A stretch of DNA of 5,316 nt from the NCBI GenBank assembly GCA_946062035.1, contig CAMGTS010000103.1, positions 1 through 5,316 on the forward strand, in the 5' to 3' direction. A model generated the notes under the pieces. The model was not told where the DNA came from, searched no databases, and saw nothing but the letters and a program-made list of their open reading frames with translations. Position 1 is the stretch's first letter; each line of letters starts with the position of its first letter. The stretch comes from an uncultured Bacteroidales bacterium (lineage in GTDB: Bacteria; Bacteroidota; Bacteroidia; Bacteroidales; UBA932). Positions 1 to 5,257 of this stretch are shown piece after piece. The position numbers and the translations under genes were made by a program.

Positions 1-2
1 TT

Positions 3-1124
3 TTCTCAACATATCCACTTGTTTTTTCCCACCGTCAAACAGGTGTAAAGGGCGGAAAAGAGGTTCTCAATTTCTGCGCAAACAACTATTTGGGTCTTTC
101 CGATAACAAGAGACTAATAAATGCCGCTAAAAAAGCCTTGGATTCAAGAGGTTACGGCATGTCATCAGTACGTTTCATCTGCGGAACAGGCGACTTGCAG
201 AAAGAGTTGGAGAAAAAGATTTCAGAATTCTTCGGCACAGAAGATACTATCCTCTACACCTCATGTTTCGACGCTAACGGCGGTGTATTCGAGCCTCTTC
301 TTGGTGAGAACGACGCCATCATTTCGGACGCTTTGAACCACGCCTCAATTATCGATGGTGTAAGACTCTGCAAGGCTGTTCGTTACAGATATGCAAACGC
401 CGATATGGCAGAACTTGAAGATTGTCTGAAAAAGGCCCAGAAGCAGCGCTTCAGAATCATCGTAACCGATGGTGTGTTCTCTATGGACGGCAATGTCGCC
501 CCGGTAGACAAAATCTACGCCCTCGCAAAAAAATACAATGCGATGGTAATGGTTGATGAGTCTCACTCAGCCGGTGTTGTCGGCAATACAGGGCGCGGAA
601 CCACAGAACTTTACAAGCTCAGAGGCAAGGTCGAAATCCTTACAGGTACCCTCGGCAAATCATTCGGTGGTGCGGTCGGCGGTTTCACTACCGGCAAGAA
701 AGAGATTATCGCCATGCTCAGACAAAGATCAAGGCCGTATCTTTTCTCAAACTCAATACCTCCGATGGTAGCCGCCGCAGGTATAGAGATGTTCAACATG
801 ATGAGCAGAACCAACAAACTGCAAGACAAACTTCATGAGAACACAGCATACTTTGTCGAGAAGATGAAAGCTGCAGGCTTTGATATAAAACCAACTCAGT
901 CAGCGATTTGTGCTATCATGCTTTACGATGCGAAACTTTCTCAGCAGATGGCCGCAAGACTTCTCGAAGAGGGAATTTATGTTGTAGGCTTCTACTATCC
1001 TGTTGTTCCTAAGGATCTTGCACGTATCAGAGTTCAGGTTTCAGCTGGTCACAGCAAGAGACAACTCGACAGGGCCGTCGCCGCTTTCACGAAAGTCGGC
1101 AAGGAGCTTAAGGTCCTTAAATAG
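3..1124 (+). CDS. kbl: 2-amino-3-ketobutyrate CoA ligase (glycine C-acetyltransferase), 5' partial
   Basis: This is a cytoplasmic PLP enzyme that cleaves 2-amino-3-ketobutyrate with CoA to glycine and acetyl-CoA, the second step of threonine breakdown after threonine dehydrogenase. Family signatures are NFCANNYLGL (from position 69), SVRFICGT, SDALNHASIIDG, VDESHSAG (Asp and His that contact PLP), TGTLGK with the Schiff-base lysine at 657-659, RPYLFSNS, GFYYPVVPK and ARIRVQVSAGH near the C-terminus. SVRFICGT and YPVVPK favour Kbl over BioF, ALAS or serine palmitoyltransferase. The TTG at 90 is not the start: it encodes the Leu of NNYLGL, and conserved residues precede it. The frame is open to the window edge and has no ATG, so the start lies outside; full-length relatives have about 396-398 residues. 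The first ~14 codons (3-44) do not clearly match the family. No threonine dehydrogenase gene is visible. A strong terminator follows. Confidence 0.95.
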   Translation, partial: FSTYPLVFSHRQTGVKGGKEVLNFCANNYLGLSDNKRLINAAKKALDSRGYGMSSVRFICGTGDLQKELEKKISEFFGTEDTILYTSCFDANGGVFEPLLGENDAIISDALNHASIIDGVRLCKAVRYRYANADMAELEDCLKKAQKQRFRIIVTDGVFSMDGNVAPVDKIYALAKKYNAMVMVDESHSAGVVGNTGRGTTELYKLRGKVEILTGTLGKSFGGAVGGFTTGKKEIIAMLRQRSRPYLFSNSIPPMVAAAGIEMFNMMSRTNKLQDKLHENTAYFVEKMKAAGFDIKPTQSAICAIMLYDAKLSQQMAARLLEEGIYVVGFYYPVVPKDLARIRVQVSAGHSKRQLDRAVAAFTKVGKELKVLK

Positions 1125-1187
1125 TTATTCTGAAAACAGGCGCATAAACGCCAGATAAGATTGGCAGAGCATAGTGCTACAAAATGG

Positions 1188-1223
1188 AAGAACCTTGGTG
1201 AAATGTTTCACTAAGGTTCTTTT
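1188..1223 (+). terminator. Strong intrinsic terminator of kbl
   Basis: AAGAACCTTGGTGAAA (1188-1203) pairs with TTTCACTAAGGTTCTT (1206-1221) along all 16 positions with one G.U pair. The nominal loop is 2 nt, so the closing A-T pair probably opens, and a short T run follows. It lies 63 nt after the kbl stop. The opposite strand has no U tract after the stem, so it should act mainly on plus-strand transcripts. Upstream of it, 1125-1187 holds only two small hairpins: GGCG/CGCC at 1139-1152 and AGCA/TGCT at 1168-1178. Confidence 0.85.
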
Positions 1224-1226
1224 AGT

Positions 1227-1265
1227 GCAAGGAAGCAAAGGGTGAAAGTTTTGAGCGTACTTCGC
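1227..1265 (+). repeat. Degenerate repeat copy A (partner of 1305-1344)
   Basis: AGGGTGAAAG (1239-1248), a 4-nt spacer and GAGCGTACTT (1253-1262) match AGGGCGAAAG (1316-1325), a 5-nt spacer and GAGCATACTT (1331-1340) in the same order. Each block differs at one base. The leading GCAA and the trailing G/C also correspond. This copy lacks the second half that lets the other copy fold into a long hairpin, so it looks like a truncated or decayed copy of the same element. Confidence 0.55.
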
Positions 1266-1271
1266 TTTTTT
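1254..1271 (+). terminator. Weak terminator-like hairpin with T6
   Basis: AGCG (1254-1257), loop TACTT and CGCT (1263-1266) form a short GC-rich stem whose last T begins a run of six T (1266-1271). It could back up the stronger terminator at 1188-1223. The stem is only 4-5 bp, so the function is uncertain. The perfect palindrome TAATGCATTA follows at 1271-1280. Confidence 0.3.
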
Positions 1272-1280
1272 AATGCATTA

Positions 1281-1405
1281 CTTTTTCGTCAAAATGGGCT
1301 ATATGCAAAGAGCCAAGGGCGAAAGCGAGGGAGCATACTTAGGCTATGTGACCGAAGCTTGAGACCCGTAGACGATGCGGCATATAGCCCATTTTCACGA
1401 AAAAG
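1281..1405. repeat. 125-bp element with 26-nt inverted arms, between convergent genes
   Basis: The left arm 1281-1306 (starts CTTTTTCGTC, ends GGGCTATATGC) is the reverse complement of the right arm 1380-1405 (starts GCATATAGCCC, ends ACGAAAAAG) apart from a single position, C1290 versus G in the reverse complement. The arms enclose 73 nt that fold further (see 1317-1367). The element begins right after the palindrome TAATGCATTA and ends 6 nt before the stop codon of the long pspC gene. No target-site duplication is obvious and no ORF lies inside. It could be a miniature mobile or REP-like element, an RNA-stabilising or bidirectional 3' structure, or a small RNA. No U tract directly follows either arm, so it is not a standard intrinsic terminator. 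Confidence 0.75.
1317..1367 (+). other. Strand-specific hairpin with three tandem G.A modules
   Basis: Plus-strand pairing, from outside in: GGG 1317-1319 with CCC 1365-1367; A1364 bulged; C1320-G1363; tandem G.A pairs 1321-1322 with 1361-1362; AAGC 1323-1326 with GCTT 1357-1360; A1356 bulged; tandem G.A pairs 1327-1328 with 1354-1355; GG 1329-1330 with CC 1352-1353; tandem G.A pairs 1331-1332 with 1350-1351; GCATA 1333-1337 with TATGT 1345-1349 (one G.U); loop 1338-1344. In all three modules 5'-GA-3' faces 5'-GA-3', the arrangement that forms sheared pairs in RNA and DNA. The complementary strand would show TC facing TC, so the fold favours the plus-strand sequence. No promoter for it was identified; it could be a small RNA, a 3'-UTR structure or a single-stranded DNA hairpin of a mobile element. 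Confidence 0.5.
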
Positions 1406-1411
1406 GAGGGT

Positions 1412-3040
1412 TTATTGAACCCGTTTATCAATCACAACAACACTACTACTCGGAACCGATAAACTAACTTTCTGATATTTGCCTTTAAATCTGCTCTCTT
1501 TAGAGATAATTTGAGGATAAAGGGTTATTAATGAGTCTTTTACGACAACATACCTCATATCCGCATGTGCTTTTCCTTTCTTGATGAAATTGATGTAACT
1601 GATTTTTACTTTTGGTTTTATGGGTGCGGCTGATGATGCGGATAAGACTTTACCGTTCTTGTCGGTTTCAGGGCAGGATGTGCTATCTATGCCATATTCT
1701 GGTCCGACCAATTCGTCTAAGATAAGCTCCGGATAAAAAGCGAACAGATTGCGCTTACGTCCTTGTTTGGCACTGAGCGATGTGAAACCGCTGCAATAAG
1801 GCCTGTCTGATGGGGTGTATACTAAACGGGATAAAGAATCGACTTCACAGCTGCGGCCGCCGTAATCGTATGTATAATAAACCACATTGCCGGATTCGTC
1901 TACGGCGGTTATTTTTCTGTATGAAAGAAGATTATCCTCCCACTCGACTGCCTTGCCATTATATTCCGATGAAAGAGGCGCATAGGTTACATAAAGAGTA
2001 TCGTAGTTTTTCGGAAGCTCGGTGTTTTTACTATAGGACGCTGTCCTTCTGTTGAAATCATTGAAGAGGTAAGTGCTCCAAGAGCAGATGACTATCAATG
2101 ACACTATCCAAAGCAGACCCATTATAAGCCCCGGACGGAATTTCGGACGTTTGATAAAAAACATCCATCTGATGCCTAAATAGACAAGAATCAGACATGG
2201 CAGAAGCCACAAAAGATGGAGGCAGAGCGAGAACCAGAAAGGACGATAGCCCGGCATATCTATAGAACCTATCAGAGATGAGATTGTGACTCCGTCAAAA
2301 ACACCTATGTTCACGACCCAACCTGCCGCCAAAAACGCTACTCCTAAAATAAAGAGAAGAGCTCCGAAAAATATTCTTATGAACCTGCCGACTTTGGCTC
2401 CTCTGACAGGTTTTTCACCATCAACGTTTTTTTCAGCGCCTTTCACTCCAGGATCAACCCCTTTCATGACGCATCTGTCGACATAGGTTTTGGCACGAGG
2501 CATACTGATCCACAATACTATGTATGCAAAAATTGAGATTTGAGCCAATCGTCCGAAAAACCAGCTTTTATCAGAAATGATATATGACAAGACGCAGATA
2601 AGCAATGCCGCTCTGAGGATTATAGCGTCTATGTTGAAGTAGCTTCCTATTCCCGCACATACTCCGGCGAGCTTTGCGTGAGTCATATCCCTGAAAAAAC
2701 GCTTTGGAGCTTTGTTCTGAGTGGAGTCGCTCCCTTTGCCGGCAGCATCGCCCTTTTTGTCCTCCTTGGTGTCACCTTCAATATCATCCATATCTGAGGG
2801 TGCTCCCATAACCTCTATTACGGCGTTAACACGTTCAACTGTAACAACCTCTTGTCTGTCACACTTTTCAAGAAGCAGTTCCGCCATTCTGCTTTCGATA
2901 TCCTTCATTATCTCCGCACGCTCGGAAAGCTTCTCATAGTGCTTTTCCAATTCGTCAAGATATTTCTTAAGTACAGCATTTGCATCCTTGTTAATGACAA
3001 ATGCGATACCGCCTATATTTACATTCAATGTCTCTTCCAT
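1412..3040 (-). CDS. Long PspC-domain membrane protein with large C-terminal domain
   Basis: This 542-residue protein is predicted to sit in the inner membrane. Residues 1-82 form a soluble N-terminal domain shared with the short PspC protein upstream (VNIGGIAFVI, MKDIESRMAELL, VNAVIEVMGAP). A charged low-complexity linker spans about 83-112. The PspC domain follows at about 113-182 (KRFFRD, LAGVCAGIGSYFNID, YIVLWISMPRA). Three more hydrophobic segments lie near 221-245, 267-296 and 303-326. The rest, about 330-542, is a hydrophilic, probably beta-rich domain of no family I recognise, and its side of the membrane is not certain. PspC in enterobacteria belongs to the phage-shock membrane-stress response; a similar role here is inference. 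The ATG lies 2 nt after the padR stop, which indicates translational coupling. The stop lies 6 nt from an inverted-repeat element. Confidence 0.9.
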   Translation of the reverse strand: MEETLNVNIGGIAFVINKDANAVLKKYLDELEKHYEKLSERAEIMKDIESRMAELLLEKCDRQEVVTVERVNAVIEVMGAPSDMDDIEGDTKEDKKGDAAGKGSDSTQNKAPKRFFRDMTHAKLAGVCAGIGSYFNIDAIILRAALLICVLSYIISDKSWFFGRLAQISIFAYIVLWISMPRAKTYVDRCVMKGVDPGVKGAEKNVDGEKPVRGAKVGRFIRIFFGALLFILGVAFLAAGWVVNIGVFDGVTISSLIGSIDMPGYRPFWFSLCLHLLWLLPCLILVYLGIRWMFFIKRPKFRPGLIMGLLWIVSLIVICSWSTYLFNDFNRRTASYSKNTELPKNYDTLYVTYAPLSSEYNGKAVEWEDNLLSYRKITAVDESGNVVYYTYDYGGRSCEVDSLSRLVYTPSDRPYCSGFTSLSAKQGRKRNLFAFYPELILDELVGPEYGIDSTSCPETDKNGKVLSASSAAPIKPKVKISYINFIKKGKAHADMRYVVVKDSLITLYPQIISKESRFKGKYQKVSLSVPSSSVVVIDKRVQ

Positions 3041-3042
3041 AG

Positions 3043-3420
3043 TTAGTTTTCAGATATTCCTGTCTTTATAAATTCAACTGTCTTTACAACCTCGCTCCAT
3101 GCCTCATCCATAAGTTCAAGAGCCTTCTCCCCTTTTCCGGTCAACGAATAATACTTTCTCGGCGGACCGCTCGGACTCTCTTCCCAACGGTAAGAGAGGA
3201 AGCCCTGGTTTTTCAGTCTTGTAAGGAGCGGATATAGAGTTCCCTCGACAACTATCATGTGCGCCTGCTTAAGTTGCGCTATCATTGGGGAAACGTATGA
3301 ATCCCCCTTTCGCAGGATACTCAGAATGCAGTATTCCAAGACACCCTTGCGCATTTGAGCCTTCATATTGTCTGCATTAAGCTCAAACTCTTTATCGTTT
3401 ATGTTAATATTCTCTTCCAC
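3043..3420 (-). CDS. PadR-family transcriptional regulator
   Basis: This is a winged-helix DNA-binding regulator of 125 residues from GTG 3420, or 107 from ATG 3366. Family features, numbered from the GTG, are MRKGVLEYCILSIL (23-36, first helices), VVEGTLYPLLTRLKNQGFL (57-75, recognition helix region), the wing SYRWEESPSGPPRKYYSLT (76-94), and a C-terminal helix that should mediate dimerisation. The frame is open further upstream to an ATG at 3483, but that would overlap the preceding pspC by 58 nt. GTG 3420 lies 5 nt after the pspC stop (3426). ATG 3366 gives the usual family length of about 107-110, so both starts are plausible. The 18 residues between them resemble the start of the PspC N-terminal domain. 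PadR proteins usually repress their own operon; the palindrome at 4058-4073 is the candidate site. Confidence 0.92.
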   Translation of the reverse strand: MEENININDKEFELNADNMKAQMRKGVLEYCILSILRKGDSYVSPMIAQLKQAHMIVVEGTLYPLLTRLKNQGFLSYRWEESPSGPPRKYYSLTGKGEKALELMDEAWSEVVKTVEFIKTGISEN

Positions 3421-3425
3421 GGTGG

Positions 3426-3986
3426 TTAAATTGAAAATTTTGAAATGTTTTCCGGAGTAAGAGGCAAACCTCTCATCTCGCATTTTTCTTTAGGATTACG
3501 AGCCGCCGGCATGATTATCCAAAGAGCCATATACGCTATGATTCCTATAAATCCTATGAAGAAAAGAATAACGAATACAACCCTGATGAACACGACATCA
3601 ACATTGAAATAATGACCGAAACCAGCGCAAACGCCACCCAATGTGCGTCTGTCGGGATCTCTGTAGAGTTTGCGACATGCGCTCTGCTGATATTTGTAAT
3701 CATGGGAACAAGCCGTCGCCTCTGTATAGGCCGTTCCGTCCGGCATACCTATCTGTGCGATGGTTGCCGATACCATGCCAGTCTCTACAACCTCATGACC
3801 GGGGCCTAACTGAGCTGAAAAAATCTCAGCGAGACGGTTTTCAAGGTCCGACATGACTGAAGCCGGTTGGACACCCAAAGAAGATTTGGTACGATATGCC
3901 TCCAGATACTCTTTGAGCATCTGGTAAGCCTCTGTCTCGATGGTGAAACTTCTGCCGCTGATTGCGACCGTGATAACTGTTTTCAT
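3426..3986 (-). CDS. Short PspC-domain membrane protein
   Basis: This 186-residue protein is the first gene of the operon. Residues 1-85 are a soluble domain matching that of the long PspC protein downstream (ITVAISGRSFTI, VMSDLENRLAEIF, MVSATIAQIGMP). The PspC domain spans about 104-163 (CRKLYRDPDRRTLGGVCAGFGHYFNVD, then hydrophobic residues 131-160 ending in ALWIIMPAA). A short charged tail follows with no further membrane segment. It probably lies in the inner membrane with the N-terminal domain cytoplasmic. The pair looks like an old duplication with different C-termini; one partner might modulate the other or PadR, but that is inference. The ATG at 3986 is about 50 nt from the predicted transcription start. 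There is no Shine-Dalgarno sequence, as is usual in Bacteroidota; the AT-rich leader carries CTAATTAG at 3989-3996. Confidence 0.9.
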   Translation of the reverse strand: MKTVITVAISGRSFTIETEAYQMLKEYLEAYRTKSSLGVQPASVMSDLENRLAEIFSAQLGPGHEVVETGMVSATIAQIGMPDGTAYTEATACSHDYKYQQSACRKLYRDPDRRTLGGVCAGFGHYFNVDVVFIRVVFVILFFIGFIGIIAYMALWIIMPAARNPKEKCEMRGLPLTPENISKFSI

Positions 3987-4033
3987 ATCTAATTAGTTTG
4001 TATATCTCTCAAGAACTATGTTCCGCTTTGTAT

Positions 4034-4046
4034 TTTGCATTGCAAA
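4034..4046. promoter_or_regulatory. Palindrome overlapping the promoter box
   Basis: TTTGCATTGCAAA is a perfect dyad of 6+1+6. It overlaps the 3' half of the TATATTTG box and extends over the likely transcription start of the pspC-padR-pspC operon. It may be a second regulator site or may simply reflect AT-rich promoter sequence. Confidence 0.3.
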
Positions 4047-4050
4047 TATA
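4043..4050 (-). promoter_or_regulatory. Bacteroidota-type -7 box of the pspC-padR-pspC operon
   Basis: Read on the minus strand this is TATATTTG, an exact match to the TAnnTTTG box known for the primary sigma factor of Bacteroides. It lies 56 nt before the ATG of the short pspC. No TTTG -33 element is found at the expected 19-21 nt upstream; the sequence there (TACAAAG) belongs to the palindrome at 4058-4073. The promoter is therefore likely weak or regulated. Confidence 0.55.
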
Positions 4051-4057
4051 TATTGCT

Positions 4058-4073
4058 TACAGAGTACTTTGTA
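4058..4073. promoter_or_regulatory. Candidate PadR operator
   Basis: TACAGAGTACTTTGTA is a 16-bp dyad with only one non-complementary pair of positions (5 and 12), giving TACARAGTACTYTGTA centred on AGTACT. Its near edge is 7 nt upstream of the TATATTTG box, so it spans the -20 to -35 region, where a bound dimer would block RNA polymerase. The operon encodes a PadR regulator, and known PadR-family sites are TAC/GTA- or ATGT/ACAT-type dyads. An extra AGTAC half site lies just outside, at 4079-4083. The assignment to this PadR is inference. Confidence 0.5.
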
Positions 4074-4097
4074 TCACATAGTACCAAGAAAAAGAAA

Positions 4098-4144
4098 GAA
4101 GCCTGAAAGACTTAGATTCGTTAACCTCTGACTTTCAGGCTTTT
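4098..4144 (-). terminator. Terminator of the lptE-TPR-secG operon
   Basis: AAGCCTGAAAG (4099-4109) pairs perfectly with CTTTCAGGCTT (4132-4142), and a G.U and an A-T pair extend the base. The 22-nt loop can pair partly inside (AGA 4114-4116 with TCT 4127-4129). On the minus strand the hairpin is followed by a U-rich stretch (CTTTCTTTTTCTT). It lies about 50 nt past the secG stop. The other strand also has T-rich sequence beyond the stem, so it may work in both directions. Confidence 0.8.
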
Positions 4145-4192
4145 ATATTATTTTTTCTTCTTGAGAGTTCTTGTTACGTTTTTGTTACAAGA

Positions 4193-4534
4193 TTAATTCT
4201 CCTGAGTTTCGGGCGCATTCTGTGCAGCGTCAATAGGGAAAGTCGGCTGACTATTAACAGGAGCCTGCTTCTGAAGCTGCTTTGTAAGATCGCTCTTCTG
4301 CTCTACGTTTCTTGATGAAACCGCAGCTGTAGCAAGAATACAGCAAAGTATGATTACTGCTGCCAAAGTCCAAGTAGCCTTCTCCAAAAAATCCGCTGTC
4401 TGGCGAACTCCGAATGTCTGGTTGCCCGCTGTGAAATTAGCCGCAAGACCACCGCCCTTTGAGTTCTGTAAAAGAACAGCAATCGTTAGAAATACGCTCG
4501 CAATAACGATAAGGATAACTAAAATTGTATACAT
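4193..4534 (-). CDS. secG: Preprotein translocase subunit SecG
   Basis: SecG is the small inner-membrane subunit of the SecYEG protein-export channel and assists SecA-driven translocation. The 113-residue protein has the typical hairpin of two membrane helices, about 3-22 (ILVILIVIASVFLTIAVLL) and 54-72 (WTLAAVIILCCILATAAV). The conserved cytoplasmic loop lies between them: QNSKGGGLAANF (23-34), then FGVRQTADFLEKATW. The C-terminal tail from about 73 is Gln/Pro-rich, hydrophilic and poorly conserved. The ATG lies 6 nt after the stop of the TPR gene, and a hairpin terminator follows, so secG ends the operon. The upstream lptE tail indicates an envelope-biogenesis cluster. Confidence 0.96.
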   Translation of the reverse strand: MYTILVILIVIASVFLTIAVLLQNSKGGGLAANFTAGNQTFGVRQTADFLEKATWTLAAVIILCCILATAAVSSRNVEQKSDLTKQLQKQAPVNSQPTFPIDAAQNAPETQEN

Positions 4535-4540
4535 AATTCT

Positions 4541-5254
4541 CTATCTTTTCTTTTGATTTTCCTCTTCCCTGCTCCTTCTCACCTGATTTATAAGGGCTGC
4601 AAAGTAAGCACTTTTTTGCGGATATAGCAAAATTAGTTTGGAAAAGACACGTTCCGCCTCATCATAGCACCCCTGATCGGAATAGATTTTTCCTAACGTT
4701 TCTGTAAAAAACGCAAGGTCCTCGAAGTTCACCTTTCCATCCTCAGTCAGCATCGATGTACGTATCTGACGCGTCTGTTCATGTCTGAAGAACGGGCTGT
4801 CCTCCAATTTTTTCTCTTCGTCTTCGTCCTCTTCTATCTCGTTGTAGTCCTCTTTCGAAAAGAAATCCCCCCCCGCGACAATGTATTTTGTCTTTCTTCT
4901 CTCCTCGGGGGAGTCATCCTCACCGTATGGGGAAAATATCTCTTGTGCATCTATCGCCTGTTCAGGTTCAGCTATCTCCTCTTTATCAGAGAGTTCCGAC
5001 GGTGCGATACCATCCCGCCCTTGAATAGTCCGCTCTTTGTCACGCTCGTACAACCGCCTATACAGAGCGCTTCGGGATGACAGGAAAACAGCGGAAGACT
5101 TGAGCTGATCTTCGAATATCTCCTCACTTAGAGAAGCGAGACGGACAAGCAGGACATGACGGGCATACGAGAACCACGGAAACCTCTTGACAATCCCCTC
5201 AAGCTCCATAATCCCGATATTCTCAAAACTCTCTATGTCGATCCGGCAACCCAT
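4541..5254 (-). CDS. TPR-like protein between lptE and secG
   Basis: This 237-residue soluble protein has no signal peptide or membrane segment. The N-terminal part (about 16-75, LEGIVKRFPWFSYARHVLLVRLASL) is helical and resembles the start of Bacteroidota proteins at this locus. A long acidic, probably disordered linker follows (about 85-160, with EIEEDEDEEKK). It contains KYIVAGGDFFSKEDY (123-137). The C-terminal part (about 182-222: FFTETLGKIYSDQGCYDEAERVF, then SKLILLYPQKSAYFAALI) is one clear tetratricopeptide-like repeat. TPRs mediate protein-protein contacts; the partner is unknown, but lptE and secG as neighbours suggest the envelope. The ATG lies 3 nt after the lptE stop. A G8 run (4867-4874) encodes part of AGG within the linker. 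Confidence 0.85.
   Translation of the reverse strand: MGCRIDIESFENIGIMELEGIVKRFPWFSYARHVLLVRLASLSEEIFEDQLKSSAVFLSSRSALYRRLYERDKERTIQGRDGIAPSELSDKEEIAEPEQAIDAQEIFSPYGEDDSPEERRKTKYIVAGGDFFSKEDYNEIEEDEDEEKKLEDSPFFRHEQTRQIRTSMLTEDGKVNFEDLAFFTETLGKIYSDQGCYDEAERVFSKLILLYPQKSAYFAALINQVRRSREEENQKKR
4867..4874 (-). repeat. G8 homopolymer inside the TPR gene
   Basis: Eight C on the plus strand read as eight G in the coding strand, across the codons GCG GGG GGG GAT (Ala-Gly-Gly-Asp). A slip of one base either way runs into a stop: about 12 codons later for a loss (TAG after ACG AGA) and about 30 codons later for a gain (TGA). Either would remove the TPR part. The run is intact and in frame here. Confidence 0.6.
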
Positions 5255-5257
5255 ACT

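Noticed and set aside
90..92. TTG as start codon of kbl
   Set aside because: It encodes the conserved Leu in NNYLGL and conserved codons precede it in frame, so the gene starts outside the window.
553..829. Open frames overlapping the middle of kbl on both strands
   Set aside because: They are shadows of the kbl coding frame with no family motifs.
1227..1405. CRISPR array
   Set aside because: Only two diverged direct copies exist, of unequal extent, with no regular spacers and no cas genes nearby.
1281..1405. Rho-independent terminator for the long pspC gene
   Set aside because: The arms form a stable stem, but no U tract directly follows the distal arm on the minus strand and the loop is 73 nt; a terminator role is not excluded but the canonical form is absent.
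3421..3483. ATG at 3483 as the padR start
   Set aside because: It would overlap pspC by 58 nt and add 39 residues before the first internal Met (21 before the GTG) that do not resemble PadR; GTG 3420 or ATG 3366 fits better.
4013..4023. GAACTATGTTC dyad in the pspC leader
   Set aside because: The arms are only 4 bp, which is common by chance in AT-rich leaders.
4781..5080. Plus-strand open frame of 99 codons opposite the TPR gene
   Set aside because: It is antisense to a well-supported gene; its Phe/Leu-rich product comes from the complement of Lys/Glu codons, and it has no recognisable motif.
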